IMG/VR virus record: IMGVR_UViG_3300035670_000492
Coordinates: 1-41,751 of that record
Direction: 5' to 3' (one strand)
DNA length: 41,751 bases
Source: a virus
In this document: positions 22,773 to 30,830 of the stretch, one piece after another
How the letters are laid out: each line of letters begins with the position of its first letter
How positions within the stretch are numbered: the first letter of the stretch is position 1
The notes under the pieces: model-generated
Databases searched by the model: none
The model's input: only the letters and a program-made list of their open reading frames with translations
Told to the model about the DNA's origin: nothing
Program-made: the position numbers and the translations under genes

Positions 22773-23417
22773 ATGATCGTCGCCGGTCTCGACCTCGCCA
22801 CGAAGTCAGGGCTTGCCGTGATCGACGGCGATCGCATCGTCACGACAACCTGGAAGGCGCCCAAGTCCGGGCGCCTCCTCGGCGACGCCAAGGACGGCTC
22901 CATCGACCCCATCCATTCCGGACAGATCGGCCGGGCGTTCGAGGACTTCCTCCGCGCCTGGCTGGTCGAGCACAAGGTCGAGCACGTCGCCGTCGAGATG
23001 CCGCTTCGCTCCAACGCGCAGCGCACGGTGACGACGGTCAAGGACCGCGGGTTCGCCGGGCAGTCGGTGGTGAAGGAGAAGCAGGCCCTCACCACCATGT
23101 CGACGATCTATCGCCTGTACGGCTTGAACTTTCTCGCGCTCGCTGTTTGCGCCCGGCTGAACATCCCCGCCGAACTGGTGAATCAGAGCGAGTGGCGGAA
23201 GGCCTTCCTCGGGTCCGGTTCCCCGAAGGACGCCAAGGACGCGGCCGTCGCCCAGTGCCGGCGGCTGAACATCGAGATCGCCAGCGTCGATGCGGCCGAG
23301 GCGGTCGGCATCGCGTGGTGGCTCCGCGGCCACCTCGTGCCGGCGAAATTCACCAAGGCGAACGACCTGTTCTCGCTCCCCCCGACAACCACCGAATCCA
23401 TCGCGAGCGCAACATGA
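22773..23417 (+). CDS. RuvC-like Holliday-junction resolvase
   Basis: 214 residues from ATG 22773 (GGAG upstream); a GTG at 22764 in a GTGA overlap with the previous gene is an alternative start. RNase H-fold motifs: GLDLATKSGLAVID at the N-terminus (catalytic Asp), VEHVAVEMPL (catalytic Glu), and the C-terminal DAAEAVGIAWW (catalytic Asp pair). It would cut branched DNA made during replication or recombination before packaging. The family is clear from the four acidic positions and spacing. Confidence 0.82.
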   Translation: MIVAGLDLATKSGLAVIDGDRIVTTTWKAPKSGRLLGDAKDGSIDPIHSGQIGRAFEDFLRAWLVEHKVEHVAVEMPLRSNAQRTVTTVKDRGFAGQSVVKEKQALTTMSTIYRLYGLNFLALAVCARLNIPAELVNQSEWRKAFLGSGSPKDAKDAAVAQCRRLNIEIASVDAAEAVGIAWWLRGHLVPAKFTKANDLFSLPPTTTESIASAT

Positions 23418-23941
23418 GCAAGATCGCCTGGGACCGCATGAGCAAGGCCGACCGCGAGGAGCGGTGCCGGGTCCATCGCGAGGAGGGGTACACGTACAGC
23501 CAGATCGCGGAGATGTACGGGACCAACAAGAACGTCATCGCCGGCCAGATAGCCAGAATGGCGCGCAAGCCAGACGCCCCAGTGAAGCCGAAATCGGTGG
23601 CGCCGCCGCCGCGTGTCGAACCGTCTCCGCCTCCGCCGCCACAGCCCGTTGCCCGTGTCGCCATCACGCCGCCGCGGCCGGCGAGATCCTTCGCGCGGAC
23701 GGTCCTGGTGAATGCGTCGGCGACGCAGTGCCGCTTCCCGCTGTGGGATCTGAAAGACCCGGTCCCGCCCTGGGATCTCCAGTACGTGTGCAGCGCGCCG
23801 ACCGACGGCGAGCGCGTCTACTGCGTCGAGCACGCGGCGAAGTGCCTCGTCTCCGCGGCGCGCCGGTCTCCTCCAGACGTGTCGCGTAGGCCAACCTCGG
23901 GGAAGCGGAGCGTCAGCGACGCGATCTTCGGAGGTTTCTGA
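23414..23941 (+). CDS. GcrA-family cell-cycle regulator homologue
   Basis: 175 residues, ATG overlapping the previous stop (ATGA). The N-terminus is a helix-turn-helix of the GcrA type: REERCRVHREEGYTYSQIAEMYGTNKNVIAGQIARMARK. A Pro-rich linker (about 55-95) leads to a C-terminal part CRFPLWDLKDPVPPWDLQYVCSAP...RVYCVEHAAKC, corresponding to the C-(R/W)-(F/W)-P-(I/L)...(F)-CG...YC-x2-H pattern of GcrA, the region that contacts sigma70 region 2 in the cellular protein. GcrA proteins are essentially restricted to alphaproteobacteria and their phages, so this gene is good evidence of host class. Likely function: steering host RNA polymerase to particular, possibly GANTC-methylated, promoters. Confidence 0.82.
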   Translation: MSKIAWDRMSKADREERCRVHREEGYTYSQIAEMYGTNKNVIAGQIARMARKPDAPVKPKSVAPPPRVEPSPPPPPQPVARVAITPPRPARSFARTVLVNASATQCRFPLWDLKDPVPPWDLQYVCSAPTDGERVYCVEHAAKCLVSAARRSPPDVSRRPTSGKRSVSDAIFGGF

Positions 23942-24324
23942 TGCCGACGATGTCGACGCTGGAGCGCGAGAACGCGCGCCTCCGCATGGAGGTGAGCCGG
24001 TTGAAGCTGATGGTCTACGACCTCAAGCAGCTCATCATGTCGGACTACACCTTCCCGACCGATTGGGGGCTCACCCCGCTCGAGGCGCGCTGCATCAACG
24101 TCCTCATGACCAAGGCGCTCGCGACGACGGAGGCGATCATCAACGGCTGCTACCACGACAGGGTTGCCGGCGCGCCGCTCACCGCGGACAACGCCGTCCG
24201 GGTCATGATGAACAGGCTCCGGAACAAGGTAGGACCGCGCGGCGTCGAGATTCAGACGGTCAGGGGGCATGGCTACAGGCTCACGGATTCGTCCAAGGAA
24301 CTCATCCGTCAGGCGTGCGGGTGA
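23941..24324 (+). CDS. CtrA/OmpR-type winged-helix DNA-binding protein
   Basis: 127 residues. An N-terminal heptad-containing helix (TLERENARLRMEVSRLKLMVYDLKQL) precedes a winged-helix DNA-binding domain: LTPLEARCINVLMTK...TADNAVRVMMNRLRNKVGPRGVEIQTVRGHGYRL, the standard end of OmpR/PhoB-type effector domains (RxLRxKLxxxxxxIxTVRGxGYxL). There is no receiver domain, so phosphorylation control is missing; the coiled helix may provide dimerisation instead. Its start overlaps the GcrA-like stop by one base. Together they form a phage-encoded pair mimicking two alphaproteobacterial cell-cycle regulators. Confidence 0.8.
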   Translation: MPTMSTLERENARLRMEVSRLKLMVYDLKQLIMSDYTFPTDWGLTPLEARCINVLMTKALATTEAIINGCYHDRVAGAPLTADNAVRVMMNRLRNKVGPRGVEIQTVRGHGYRLTDSSKELIRQACG

Positions 24325-24327
24325 CGC

Positions 24328-24564
24328 ATGGTCTCCCGGCACCACGAGATCGAGATCCTCCTCCGAGGGTTGGTGAAGCGATGCCGCAATCGCGACGGCA
24401 GCGTCTCGCCGGACACCTACGCCTGGATCAGCGCCGAGGAAGTGCAGGCGCTCATCGAGGCGATGCAGATGGTCACGGAGCACGAGTCCATGTCCATCGA
24501 CCAGAAGGCGCGCCGCGCCGCCTACAACGACAAGAACCGGTACGGGGGCGCGCCGAAAAAATGA
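24328..24564 (+). CDS. Small phage protein, unknown
   Basis: 78 residues, 3 bases after the winged-helix gene and overlapping the primase start by 4 bases. Sequence: MVSRHHEIEILLRGLVKRCRNRDGSVSPDTYAWISAEEVQALIEAMQMV... Helical, with no motif I can name. Position before the primase suggests a replication accessory. Confidence 0.6.
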   Translation: MVSRHHEIEILLRGLVKRCRNRDGSVSPDTYAWISAEEVQALIEAMQMVTEHESMSIDQKARRAAYNDKNRYGGAPKK

Positions 24565-25631
24565 GGGACGATGGCCAAGAGATCGGGGACGCCATCGCGG
24601 CCAGGATCGAGGACGTGCTGTCCGACCTGGCGCCGGGCTGGGCGCGGCGCGGGCAGAAGGCATACCTCACACCGAAGGGCCCGAAGGATCTCGGCAGCTT
24701 CACCGTGAACGTCGCCGGCCCGCACCGCGGGACGTGGTTCCGGTTCTCGCAGCGCATCGGCGGCGGCCCGCTCAAGCTCGTCGCCTACCTCCTGAACGGC
24801 AACGTCGAGCCGACCAAGGACGACTACCGGGCCGCGTTCGACTGGGCGAAGCGTTTCCTGGGCATTGGGCAGTCCGTGGAGGCCGAGGCAGATCGGGCGG
24901 CCCGCAAGGAGCGGGAGGAGGCGCAACGCCGTCAGCGACAACAGGATCGCCAGCGCGAGGCCGCCAAGGAGCGCGAGGTCAAGAAGCGCCGCGCAGCCAC
25001 GGCGGCCGGTATCTGGGCCGAGTGCGTTCCGATCGCCGGGACGCGGGCGGAGGCCTATCTGGTGGCGCGCGGGATTCCGCCCGTTTCGGACTGGCCATGG
25101 GGCCCGGACGGCACGCTCGGCTTCCACCCGGAGCTCGACCACCAGGACGGAGCGGCGTGGCCGGCGCTGGTGGCCCGCGTCGACAACCCCTTCGGCGAGA
25201 TGGTCGCCATCTGGCGGATCTATCTCGACCGCGAGCGCGCGAAGAAGGCGCCGGTCGACAACGCGAAGATGGGTCTGGGCCCGGCCATGGGCGGCGCGGT
25301 CCGCATCGGAGGCATCGCTTCCTACATCGGCATCGCCGAGGGACTGGAGACCGCGCTGTCGGCGTGGGCGATGGAGGGATTTCGCCTGCCGGTCTGGGCC
25401 GCCCTGTCGACGTCGTTCATGGCGGGATTCGAGCCGCCGATGGAGGTCGACCGGATCGCGATCTACCCTGACGGCGACTTCGCCAAGATGGCCCCCGATG
25501 GCCGCATCGCCGCGCCGCCGGGCATCGCCGCCGCCCGCGGGCTCGCGGCGCGGATGAAGACCGCGGGGATTCCGACCGTCATCAACCGGCCGGCACTGCA
25601 CGGCGACGCGAACGACATGATGGGGTGGTGA
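24561..25631 (+). CDS. Toprim-domain primase-like protein
   Basis: 356 residues. Residues ~1-100 form a substrate-binding region (GPHRGTWFRFSQRIGGGPLKLVAYLL) that replaces the usual CHC2 zinc finger. Residues ~108-150 are a very basic/acidic helix rich in Arg, Glu and Gln. Residues ~150-356 include the Toprim motifs: GIAEGLETALSAW with Glu260, and AIYPDGDFAKM with Asp304 and Asp306. This is the DUF7146/Toprim arrangement seen in alphaproteobacterial phage primases. It would make RNA primers at the phage origin. Its stop overlaps the helicase start (TGATG). Confidence 0.85.
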   Translation: MRDDGQEIGDAIAARIEDVLSDLAPGWARRGQKAYLTPKGPKDLGSFTVNVAGPHRGTWFRFSQRIGGGPLKLVAYLLNGNVEPTKDDYRAAFDWAKRFLGIGQSVEAEADRAARKEREEAQRRQRQQDRQREAAKEREVKKRRAATAAGIWAECVPIAGTRAEAYLVARGIPPVSDWPWGPDGTLGFHPELDHQDGAAWPALVARVDNPFGEMVAIWRIYLDRERAKKAPVDNAKMGLGPAMGGAVRIGGIASYIGIAEGLETALSAWAMEGFRLPVWAALSTSFMAGFEPPMEVDRIAIYPDGDFAKMAPDGRIAAPPGIAAARGLAARMKTAGIPTVINRPALHGDANDMMGW

Positions 25632-27004
25632 TGGCGAAGATCGAACCAGCCCAGAACCTCCCCGCCGAGCGGATGATCCTCGGCGCCCTGCTTCGGGCGG
25701 ACGCAGCCTACTGGAAGGTGGCCGACCTCCTCCGGCCCGAGCACTTCGCCCTGCCGATTCACGGGCGGGTCTACGCCGCCATCGCCGCGCTGGCGACGGA
25801 TGGGAAGCGCATCGGGCTCCAGGCGCTCGTGGCCCGGATCGGCGAGGAGTACGACGACGGCCAGTCGACCAGCTTCTTCCTCTCCGCGCTCCGGCGCGAC
25901 GCGGAGGATTCGGACGACGGCGGCGTCTGGCAGGACATGGTCGACCCCGTGGTCGACGCCTACCGGAAGCGACGGGCGAACGACTTGCTCGCATGGGCGA
26001 GGAGCGAGCTGGCCAAGCCGGATTCGCACGGCGACGACATCCTGGCCGACATGAAGGCGCGCCTCGATGAGATCGAGGAAGGGTCCAACGCGCTGCCGAT
26101 CAAGTGGATCGGCGAGATCGCCAAGCGGGCGGTGGCCAATTCCAAGACCGCGCGCGACACGAACACGTTGCAGGGTTGGGATACCGGGCTCGCCCACCTC
26201 GACGAGATCCTCGGGCGGATTCACCCGGGCGACCTCGGGTTCGTGCTCGCCGCGCCGGGCGACGGGAAGACCGTGCTCGGGTGCCAGTTCGCGCGCCGCG
26301 TGGCCATCCTCGGCGGCACGTCGATCATCTTCCAGCTCGAGATGCGAGATGAGGATTTGGCCCGGCGGGAATTGGCCGGAGAGAGCGGGTTGAGCGTCGC
26401 CGAGATTGAGGAGGGGGCCTACGACTTCGTGGCCTACGACGCGCTCATGGACGCGCAGGACAGGTTGACGAGGCGGCGCATCGCCATCGACGACCGGCCG
26501 AAGCTCCGCATCGAGCAGATCTATGACCGGTGCAAGCTCCTCAAGCGCACCCAGGGACTCAGCCTCGCCGTGGTGGATCACCTCCGGCTGGTGCGGACAT
26601 CCGCGCGAGTTCGCGACAAGTTCGAGCGGGCCGAATACGTGACCGGCGAAATGAAGGCGATGGCCAAGGATCTCGGGATCGCCGTCGTCTGCCTCTCGCA
26701 GGTGACGCGCTCGTCCCAGCGGCGCGACGACCCGACGCCCCAGCGGTCCGACGGCGACGGCGGCTCGTCCATCGAGCAGGACGCGGACTGGGCCATCGCC
26801 ATGCTGCGAAGGGATCGCTGGCTCAAGCCGCAGCGCCCGCACGACGAGGAGTCGAGCGCCTATGCGGAATGGCTGGCCAAGATGAACAAGGCGCGCGGGC
26901 GGATCGAGTTAACGATCCTGAAACGCAGGCGCGGCGAGGACGGCGAGAAGCGCGAGTTCATGTTCGACGGCAAGGCCGGGCTCATCCGGGAGATCGAGAA
27001 ATGA
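25631..27004 (+). CDS. Replicative DnaB-type helicase
   Basis: 457 residues, ATG 25631 overlapping the primase stop. The N-terminal domain (PAERMILGALLRADAAYWKVADLLRPEHFALPIHGRVYAAI) is typical of DnaB. The RecA-like core has Walker A APGDGKTVLG near residue 208, Walker B LAVVDHLRLV, VVCLSQVTRSSQRR and SSIEQDADWAIAM, ending with ELTILKRRRGEDGEK. It is slightly shorter than cellular DnaB in the linker. It is the ring helicase of the phage replisome, paired with the primase just upstream; a separate loader gene is not obvious. Confidence 0.92.
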   Translation: MAKIEPAQNLPAERMILGALLRADAAYWKVADLLRPEHFALPIHGRVYAAIAALATDGKRIGLQALVARIGEEYDDGQSTSFFLSALRRDAEDSDDGGVWQDMVDPVVDAYRKRRANDLLAWARSELAKPDSHGDDILADMKARLDEIEEGSNALPIKWIGEIAKRAVANSKTARDTNTLQGWDTGLAHLDEILGRIHPGDLGFVLAAPGDGKTVLGCQFARRVAILGGTSIIFQLEMRDEDLARRELAGESGLSVAEIEEGAYDFVAYDALMDAQDRLTRRRIAIDDRPKLRIEQIYDRCKLLKRTQGLSLAVVDHLRLVRTSARVRDKFERAEYVTGEMKAMAKDLGIAVVCLSQVTRSSQRRDDPTPQRSDGDGGSSIEQDADWAIAMLRRDRWLKPQRPHDEESSAYAEWLAKMNKARGRIELTILKRRRGEDGEKREFMFDGKAGLIREIEK

Positions 27005-27963
27005 CGACGCGGATCGCGGCGACCTTCTGCGTCAAGGTGTGGTGGATGCACGGCTGGCCCATCGGCCGCATCGCTTCCTGGAGCGGGTGGACGGCGGGAC
27101 AGGTCCGGGGCGTGGTCCACCGGGCGTTCGATTCCCCGCGCGATGGAATGACCATCGAGGAACGCCAAGCCATCCTCGACCACCTGAAAACACATCGACT
27201 GGACGATGGAGCGTTGAAGGACGACTGGTTCATCGCCCAGCCGCTCGCCCAGGCTCAGTCGGTAGACCGCGATCGGATGTTTCCTCGCGTCGAGAAACCG
27301 GCAGCCCCGGCGCCGCTGTCCAAGAAGCAGGCAGCGAAGGCGGCCGAAGCCAGCGCGCGCCGCGACGCCAAGGCGAAAATCGAGCGCGAGCGCGGGTTGG
27401 CGACGGCGCGGGGCGTCGACGGTGCGGCGTTCGAGTGGCTGAATGCTCGCCGCGTCCTTGTCGACCCCGAGTCCAGGTCGGTGCGCGGCGCGGATTCGGA
27501 CGGGTCCGGGACGAGGCGGCTCGCCGCCGGCCTCAAGCTCCGGTCATACTTCGATGGGTGCCGAGTTGGCGAGTTGTCGAGCGTTGACTTCGAGCGGTCC
27601 GGAGGCGGCGGCGACGGATCCGGCCAGAGCGTGACCGCCTACCGGCTGGAGTGCATCCACGCCATCGGGGCAATCCGTCGCGCGGTTGAGAGCGTGGAGA
27701 CCGGCGCCTTCCGTGTTGTCGAGGCGGTCGTGGACCGTGACGAGTTCGTCTTCCACAACGTCGGCGGCAAGGACCGGGCCGCCTGCTACGAGACGATCCG
27801 CATGGGGCTCGACGTGGTCGGGGTCTATATCGGGATGATGGATGTGCGGGCCTTCGCGCTCCGCTGGAACGCCCATCCGCACTTCGGCCCCACGGTGGAC
27901 CGCAGGACCGCAAGGACGGTCGCGGACGTGGCCCGCGACCTCCTCAAGTCGGCGAAGGTCTAG
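27001..27963 (+). CDS. Phage protein of unknown function after the helicase
   Basis: 320 residues, ATG overlapping the helicase stop. A short N-terminal helix-turn-helix-like region (WMHGWPIGRIASWSGWTAGQVRGVVHRAF) is followed by a basic coiled region (LSKKQAAKAAEASARRDAKAKIERERG) and a C-terminal ~150-residue domain containing ECIHAIGAIRRAVE...FHNVGGKDRAACYETIRMGLDVVGVY. I do not identify the family. The HTH plus its place behind helicase and primase suggest an origin-binding or helicase-loading protein, which is only inference. Its stop overlaps the convergent minus-strand gene within CTAG. Confidence 0.6.
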   Translation: MTTRIAATFCVKVWWMHGWPIGRIASWSGWTAGQVRGVVHRAFDSPRDGMTIEERQAILDHLKTHRLDDGALKDDWFIAQPLAQAQSVDRDRMFPRVEKPAAPAPLSKKQAAKAAEASARRDAKAKIERERGLATARGVDGAAFEWLNARRVLVDPESRSVRGADSDGSGTRRLAAGLKLRSYFDGCRVGELSSVDFERSGGGGDGSGQSVTAYRLECIHAIGAIRRAVESVETGAFRVVEAVVDRDEFVFHNVGGKDRAACYETIRMGLDVVGVYIGMMDVRAFALRWNAHPHFGPTVDRRTARTVADVARDLLKSAKV

Positions 27964-28250
27964 TAGTCGATGTACTCGCGGGAGGCGTCTCCGTCGGGGC
28001 GCCGCCGGCCGGTGCCCGGGTGACGGTGCCAGCCGACCGGCTCCGCCGTCCCATCCCAAGCATCGAACGCATCGTCCACGCCTTCGTTGGTGAAGCACCA
28101 GCGGTCGATGTATCCGACCTCGATCCCACCAACCGTCCCCTCGATGATCGCCGAGTGGTACATGAGGGGCATGATCGCCCCCCAGTTCCCGGTGGCCAGG
28201 ATCTTGGCGCGGCGGTAGCCGATCCCGGTGAGGTAGGCGACGGGGTCCAT
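27960..28250 (-). CDS. Last gene of the rightmost operon, unknown
   Basis: 96 residues from ATG 28250. DPVAYLTGIGYRRAKILATGNWGAIMPLMYHSAIIEGTVGGIEVGYIDRWCFTNE reads as a small alpha/beta domain with many aromatic residues. It ends tail-to-tail with the plus-strand replication operon in a 4-base overlap. Unknown function. Confidence 0.6.
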   Translation of the reverse strand: MDPVAYLTGIGYRRAKILATGNWGAIMPLMYHSAIIEGTVGGIEVGYIDRWCFTNEGVDDAFDAWDGTAEPVGWHRHPGTGRRRPDGDASREYIDY

Positions 28251-28726
28251 CAGCGCCCCCGCTCCGTCCGCATTGCGTTCCGGAAGTCGCGCATCATGTG
28301 CGGCGGGAGCCTGTCCCCGATATTCGTTTGCTGGATGCGCCGCCGCGCGGTCTCGACCGTCAGGTCGAACGCGCCGGGGAGGAGCAGTTCGCGCTCGCTC
28401 ATGGTGCCGACCCATGTGGCGAAACGCTTGCCCATCTCCTTCCCGTGGTAGTCCCCGACCTCCTTGGCGGCGTCCAAGGCCCGCTCATGCAGGAGCCACG
28501 GCGGCAGGTGGCCGCCGCGCCTGATGCACTCCTCGCTGTTCGCCCGGCGGAGGCGGACATACGCCTCCCGCAGGGACAATTCGTCCAGCGTTTGCTCGAC
28601 GGTCAGCCCGGCCCGCCGGCCATCCGCGATGAAGCTATGGAACTGCCCAGCCTCCGTCCGGTTGTACAGCCAGAGCAGGAATTTCATCAGCAGCAGGACG
28701 GCGGAGAAAGTGATGATCATGGTCAT
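28250..28726 (-). CDS. Membrane-anchored helical protein, unknown
   Basis: 158 residues. The first 20 residues (MTMIITFSAVLLLMKFLLWLY) are one membrane helix; the rest is charged and helical with no recognised motif (DELSLREAYVRLRRANSEEC...AKEVGDYHGKEMGKRFATWVG). Start and stop overlap neighbours. Possibly an inner-membrane exclusion protein, by topology only. Confidence 0.6.
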   Translation of the reverse strand: MTMIITFSAVLLLMKFLLWLYNRTEAGQFHSFIADGRRAGLTVEQTLDELSLREAYVRLRRANSEECIRRGGHLPPWLLHERALDAAKEVGDYHGKEMGKRFATWVGTMSERELLLPGAFDLTVETARRRIQQTNIGDRLPPHMMRDFRNAMRTERGR

Positions 28727-29079
28727 TCGGCGGCCACCTTCCGGTCCGCGACCTTTTCAAGCGCGTGACGGATAATTGCCACATCGGATTCATCGCGCCT
28801 GCTATCGGCTTCATACTCGCATGAGAACTGGATCTCGGCGGCCGTCTCCTCATCAAGACCATGCCTGAGAGCGTAGAGCCTCCCGGCGATCCCAACTCGG
28901 CAGGCGCGACGGTCCGACTGAGCCTTGTCGAACGGCTGGCTGTTGCCGACCCACCAAGCCCGGCGGCTCTCGTCCCACGTGTTGTAGTGCCATCCATGGA
29001 GGCGGTGGCCCATGAGGTGCGTAATATGGTGCTCCGCCTCGCGAAGCGCCTCGGTGATGCTGTAGCGATTGCCCATCAT
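28723..29079 (-). CDS. Small phage protein, unknown
   Basis: 118 residues from ATG 29079 (GGAGGGGAGGA upstream). Contains EAEHHITHLMGHRLHGWHYNTWDESRRAWWVG, a His/Trp-rich stretch, then a helical acidic end. ATGA overlap with the upstream gene. Function unknown; the His cluster could bind a metal. Confidence 0.6.
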   Translation of the reverse strand: MMGNRYSITEALREAEHHITHLMGHRLHGWHYNTWDESRRAWWVGNSQPFDKAQSDRRACRVGIAGRLYALRHGLDEETAAEIQFSCEYEADSRRDESDVAIIRHALEKVADRKVAAE

Positions 29080-29543
29080 TCGTCCTCCCCTCCGACGTTG
29101 GTGTGCTTCTCCGCGATCGCGATAGCCCATTCCTTGAGCGGCGGCTCCGCCCGGAACATCTCCATCCCCCACCACGCGGTGAAGGGCGGGTTGCGGAGTC
29201 CGCGGATCATCTCGAGCACGCGATCCTCCCGCGTCCCGAAGATCAGTCCCGTCTCCGTCGGAGTCATGTTCGCCTCGCGCATGGCGACGGCAAATTCATC
29301 GCCCGTCATGAACTCGCGACCCGTCGCCGTGTTGCGAGTGCGCGATGCGTTGAGCGCGTCGAACAGGACTCGCCGGGCGGCTCCCTCGGCGCTACTCGGC
29401 GTGTTGAAAGGCTGCGGCCGGTCCCCGTCCATGACCAGCGCCGGGATCATCCCCGGCGCGGCCCATTGCGCGTACCAGCATCGCCTGCCGTGGTCCTTGA
29501 TCGCCTTCGCGACATAGGACCGCGCGATCCCCAATTCGGCCAT
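29076..29543 (-). CDS. HTH-containing phage protein
   Basis: 155 residues behind AAAGGAGA. The C-terminal half contains MTGDEFAVAMREANMTPTETGLIFGTREDRVLEMIRGLRNPPFTAWWGMEM, an XRE-like helix-turn-helix (E-F-x2-A-M-x2-A-x-M-(T/S)-x2-E-(T/F)-x4-G...V-x2-(W/M)-x2-G-x2-(N/P)PP). The N-terminal half (GRRCWYAQWAAPGMIPALVMDGDRPQPF) is unknown. Likely a regulator. It is the most distal gene with the hairpin leader module upstream (29544-29575). Confidence 0.6.
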   Translation of the reverse strand: MAELGIARSYVAKAIKDHGRRCWYAQWAAPGMIPALVMDGDRPQPFNTPSSAEGAARRVLFDALNASRTRNTATGREFMTGDEFAVAMREANMTPTETGLIFGTREDRVLEMIRGLRNPPFTAWWGMEMFRAEPPLKEWAIAIAEKHTNVGGEDE

Positions 29544-29575
29544 CTGTTTCTCCTTTCTCGCCCAAGCGGGCGGTT
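29544..29575 (-). promoter_or_regulatory. Intergenic leader module: hairpin plus ribosome-binding site
   Basis: Minus strand: stem CGCCC/GGGCG around loop GCTT, then GAGAAAGGAGAAACAG and the ATG of the 155-residue gene. Shorter than the other copies: the TCAACC element is missing. Confidence 0.6.
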
Positions 29576-29617
29576 AGTCCGTCATAGTCGGCGCCATGGT
29601 AGAGCGCCAGCGGACGA

Positions 29618-30019
29618 TCAGGGCAGGTAGGTGAAGTGGTTGACGACCAGCGCGTCCTTGCCGATCTCCGCCGCGAAAGCCTCCGCCTCGATCCGATTGG
29701 TGTAGGACGAGACGTAGGGTCCGCGCTCGTCGGTGTAGAGAACCGACCACAGTTCGACCTCGCCACGCTTCGCCCCGTCGAATCCCGTGACCGTGGAGAT
29801 GCCCGGCGACGTGTCGGCTACCTCCGGGCCTCCCGGACCGTCCTCGGCTGCCAGCGACCCAGGATTCGAGCAGGAGCAGTCATCGAGACGCAGGGCCTCG
29901 ATCATCTCCGACAGGGCGCCGGCCAGAACTTCGGCCAGAGCGGGACTCGGGAGCGGTCGGCCGGCGTCGGCTTCGGCGCGGAGCCGGGCGCGAGCGGACA
30001 TGATGTTGAACGAGTCCAT
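29618..30019 (-). CDS. Small phage protein, unknown
   Basis: 133 residues from ATG 30019 (GGGAGGG upstream). Helical start (MSARARLRAEADAGRPLPSPALAEVLAGALSEMIEALRL), a Gly/Pro-rich middle with CSCSN, and a beta-rich end ELWSVLYTDERGPYVSSYTNRIEAEAFAAEIGKDALVV. That end looks like a small phage domain that recurs in host-takeover regions. Function unknown. Between it and the next gene only the leader module is seen. Confidence 0.6.
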   Translation of the reverse strand: MDSFNIMSARARLRAEADAGRPLPSPALAEVLAGALSEMIEALRLDDCSCSNPGSLAAEDGPGGPEVADTSPGISTVTGFDGAKRGEVELWSVLYTDERGPYVSSYTNRIEAEAFAAEIGKDALVVNHFTYLP

Positions 30020-30021
30020 GA

Positions 30022-30222
30022 TCAGCCCTCCCTCACAACGATGATCTTGAAGATGGCGCCGGGAACCATGAGCAGGACGTTGGACGGATTGCCCGGTTCG
30101 AGTGCCGGCCCCATCACGTCGTAGACGGCGCCCGTGTTGAAATCCTCGATCTCGTCGAGCAGGTCGAGCGCATCGCGGACTGCGGCAGCGATGACTTCGG
30201 TGGTTGGAACGATGACGGTCAT
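30022..30222 (-). CDS. Very small phage protein, unknown
   Basis: 66 residues from ATG 30222, preceded by a full leader module. TVIVPTTEVIAAAVRDALDLLDEIEDFNTGAVYDVMGPALEPGNPSNVLLMVPGAIFKIIV. A helix then hydrophobic beta-strands. Stop lies 2 bases before the next start, so the two are translated as a pair. Confidence 0.6.
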   Translation of the reverse strand: MTVIVPTTEVIAAAVRDALDLLDEIEDFNTGAVYDVMGPALEPGNPSNVLLMVPGAIFKIIVVREG

Positions 30223-30262
30223 GTGTGAAACTCCTTTCACGGTTGAGCCCAGGGTGGGCGGT
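30223..30262 (-). promoter_or_regulatory. Intergenic leader module
   Basis: Stem GCCC/GGGC, loop ACCCT, then TCAACC and GAAAGGAGTTTC before the ATG. The TGA of the preceding gene (30263-30265) directly abuts the 5' side of the hairpin. Confidence 0.65.
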
Positions 30263-30592
30263 TCAGGCGACAAGTTCTGTCCCGTCGTCCAGATGGATCC
30301 CGACGATCTGGAAACTGTCGACCAACTCCTCGTCGGACAGGTTGGCGACCAACTCCCGGACGTGTTCGCCGATCATGGCGCGGGTGATCGGCCCGGCGTA
30401 GACGCCCATCGTCACGAGAAAGGATCCCGTCGCGAGGATCCGGACGTTCAGGTCGTCCAGATTTGGCGTCACGAACCGCTCGGCATCGCCCCGCATGGCG
30501 AACTTGGCGACGATGCTCATGTCCGGATCCACGATGCAGTGCGGGCAGACGGTGTCACGCTCGGGGCGGTGAACGATCTGGTACGTGGTCAT
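30263..30592 (-). CDS. Small phage protein with CxxC, unknown
   Basis: 109 residues, MTTYQIVHRPERDTVCPHCIVDPDMSIVAKFAMRGDAERFV... A CPHC pair near the start suggests a metal or redox site, but there is no second pair. The rest is mixed alpha/beta (ILATGSFLVTMGVYAGPITRAMIGEHVRELVANLSDEELVDSFQIVGIHL). Unknown function. Preceded by a leader module. Confidence 0.6.
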   Translation of the reverse strand: MTTYQIVHRPERDTVCPHCIVDPDMSIVAKFAMRGDAERFVTPNLDDLNVRILATGSFLVTMGVYAGPITRAMIGEHVRELVANLSDEELVDSFQIVGIHLDDGTELVA

Positions 30593-30632
30593 GTGCGAAA
30601 CTCCTTCTCGGGATAGCCCAGGTGGGCGGGTT
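30593..30632 (-). promoter_or_regulatory. Intergenic leader module
   Basis: TAA of the previous gene overlaps the 5' edge; stem GCCC/GGGC, loop ACCT, then GAGAAGGAGTTTCGCAC and the ATG. Nearly identical to the copy at 31188-31226. Confidence 0.65.
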
Positions 30633-30828
30633 AGCGTTCACAGTGCGCGATCAGGAAGCGAGCCCGTTTCAAATTTCGCGCCCGGCGCCGGTCGTCCTTC
30701 GCCGTGTCAGAGGCGCCGTTCTCCTTGGCGTGTTGGGCGTCGGCCTCCGCCCATTCGATCAGCACGTTCACCTCCGCAAGTACGGAAGCGATCTTCGCGT
30801 TGGTGGTCTCGTAGGTGCGGGTGCCCAT
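30631..30828 (-). CDS. Very small helical protein, unknown
   Basis: 65 residues from ATG 30828: an alpha-helical protein with acidic first half (KIASVLAEVNVLIEWAEADAQHAKE) and basic second half (KDDRRRARNLKRARFLI). GGAGGGCTGACC precedes the start, and the upstream stop is 2 bases away, so it depends on coupled translation. Confidence 0.55.
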   Translation of the reverse strand: MGTRTYETTNAKIASVLAEVNVLIEWAEADAQHAKENGASDTAKDDRRRARNLKRARFLIAHCER

Positions 30829-30830
30829 GG

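Noticed and set aside
29594-29617. Seven-codon reading frame before the 155-residue gene's leader module
   Set aside because: It lacks a ribosome-binding site and is too short to defend; its TAA only coincides with the module edge.
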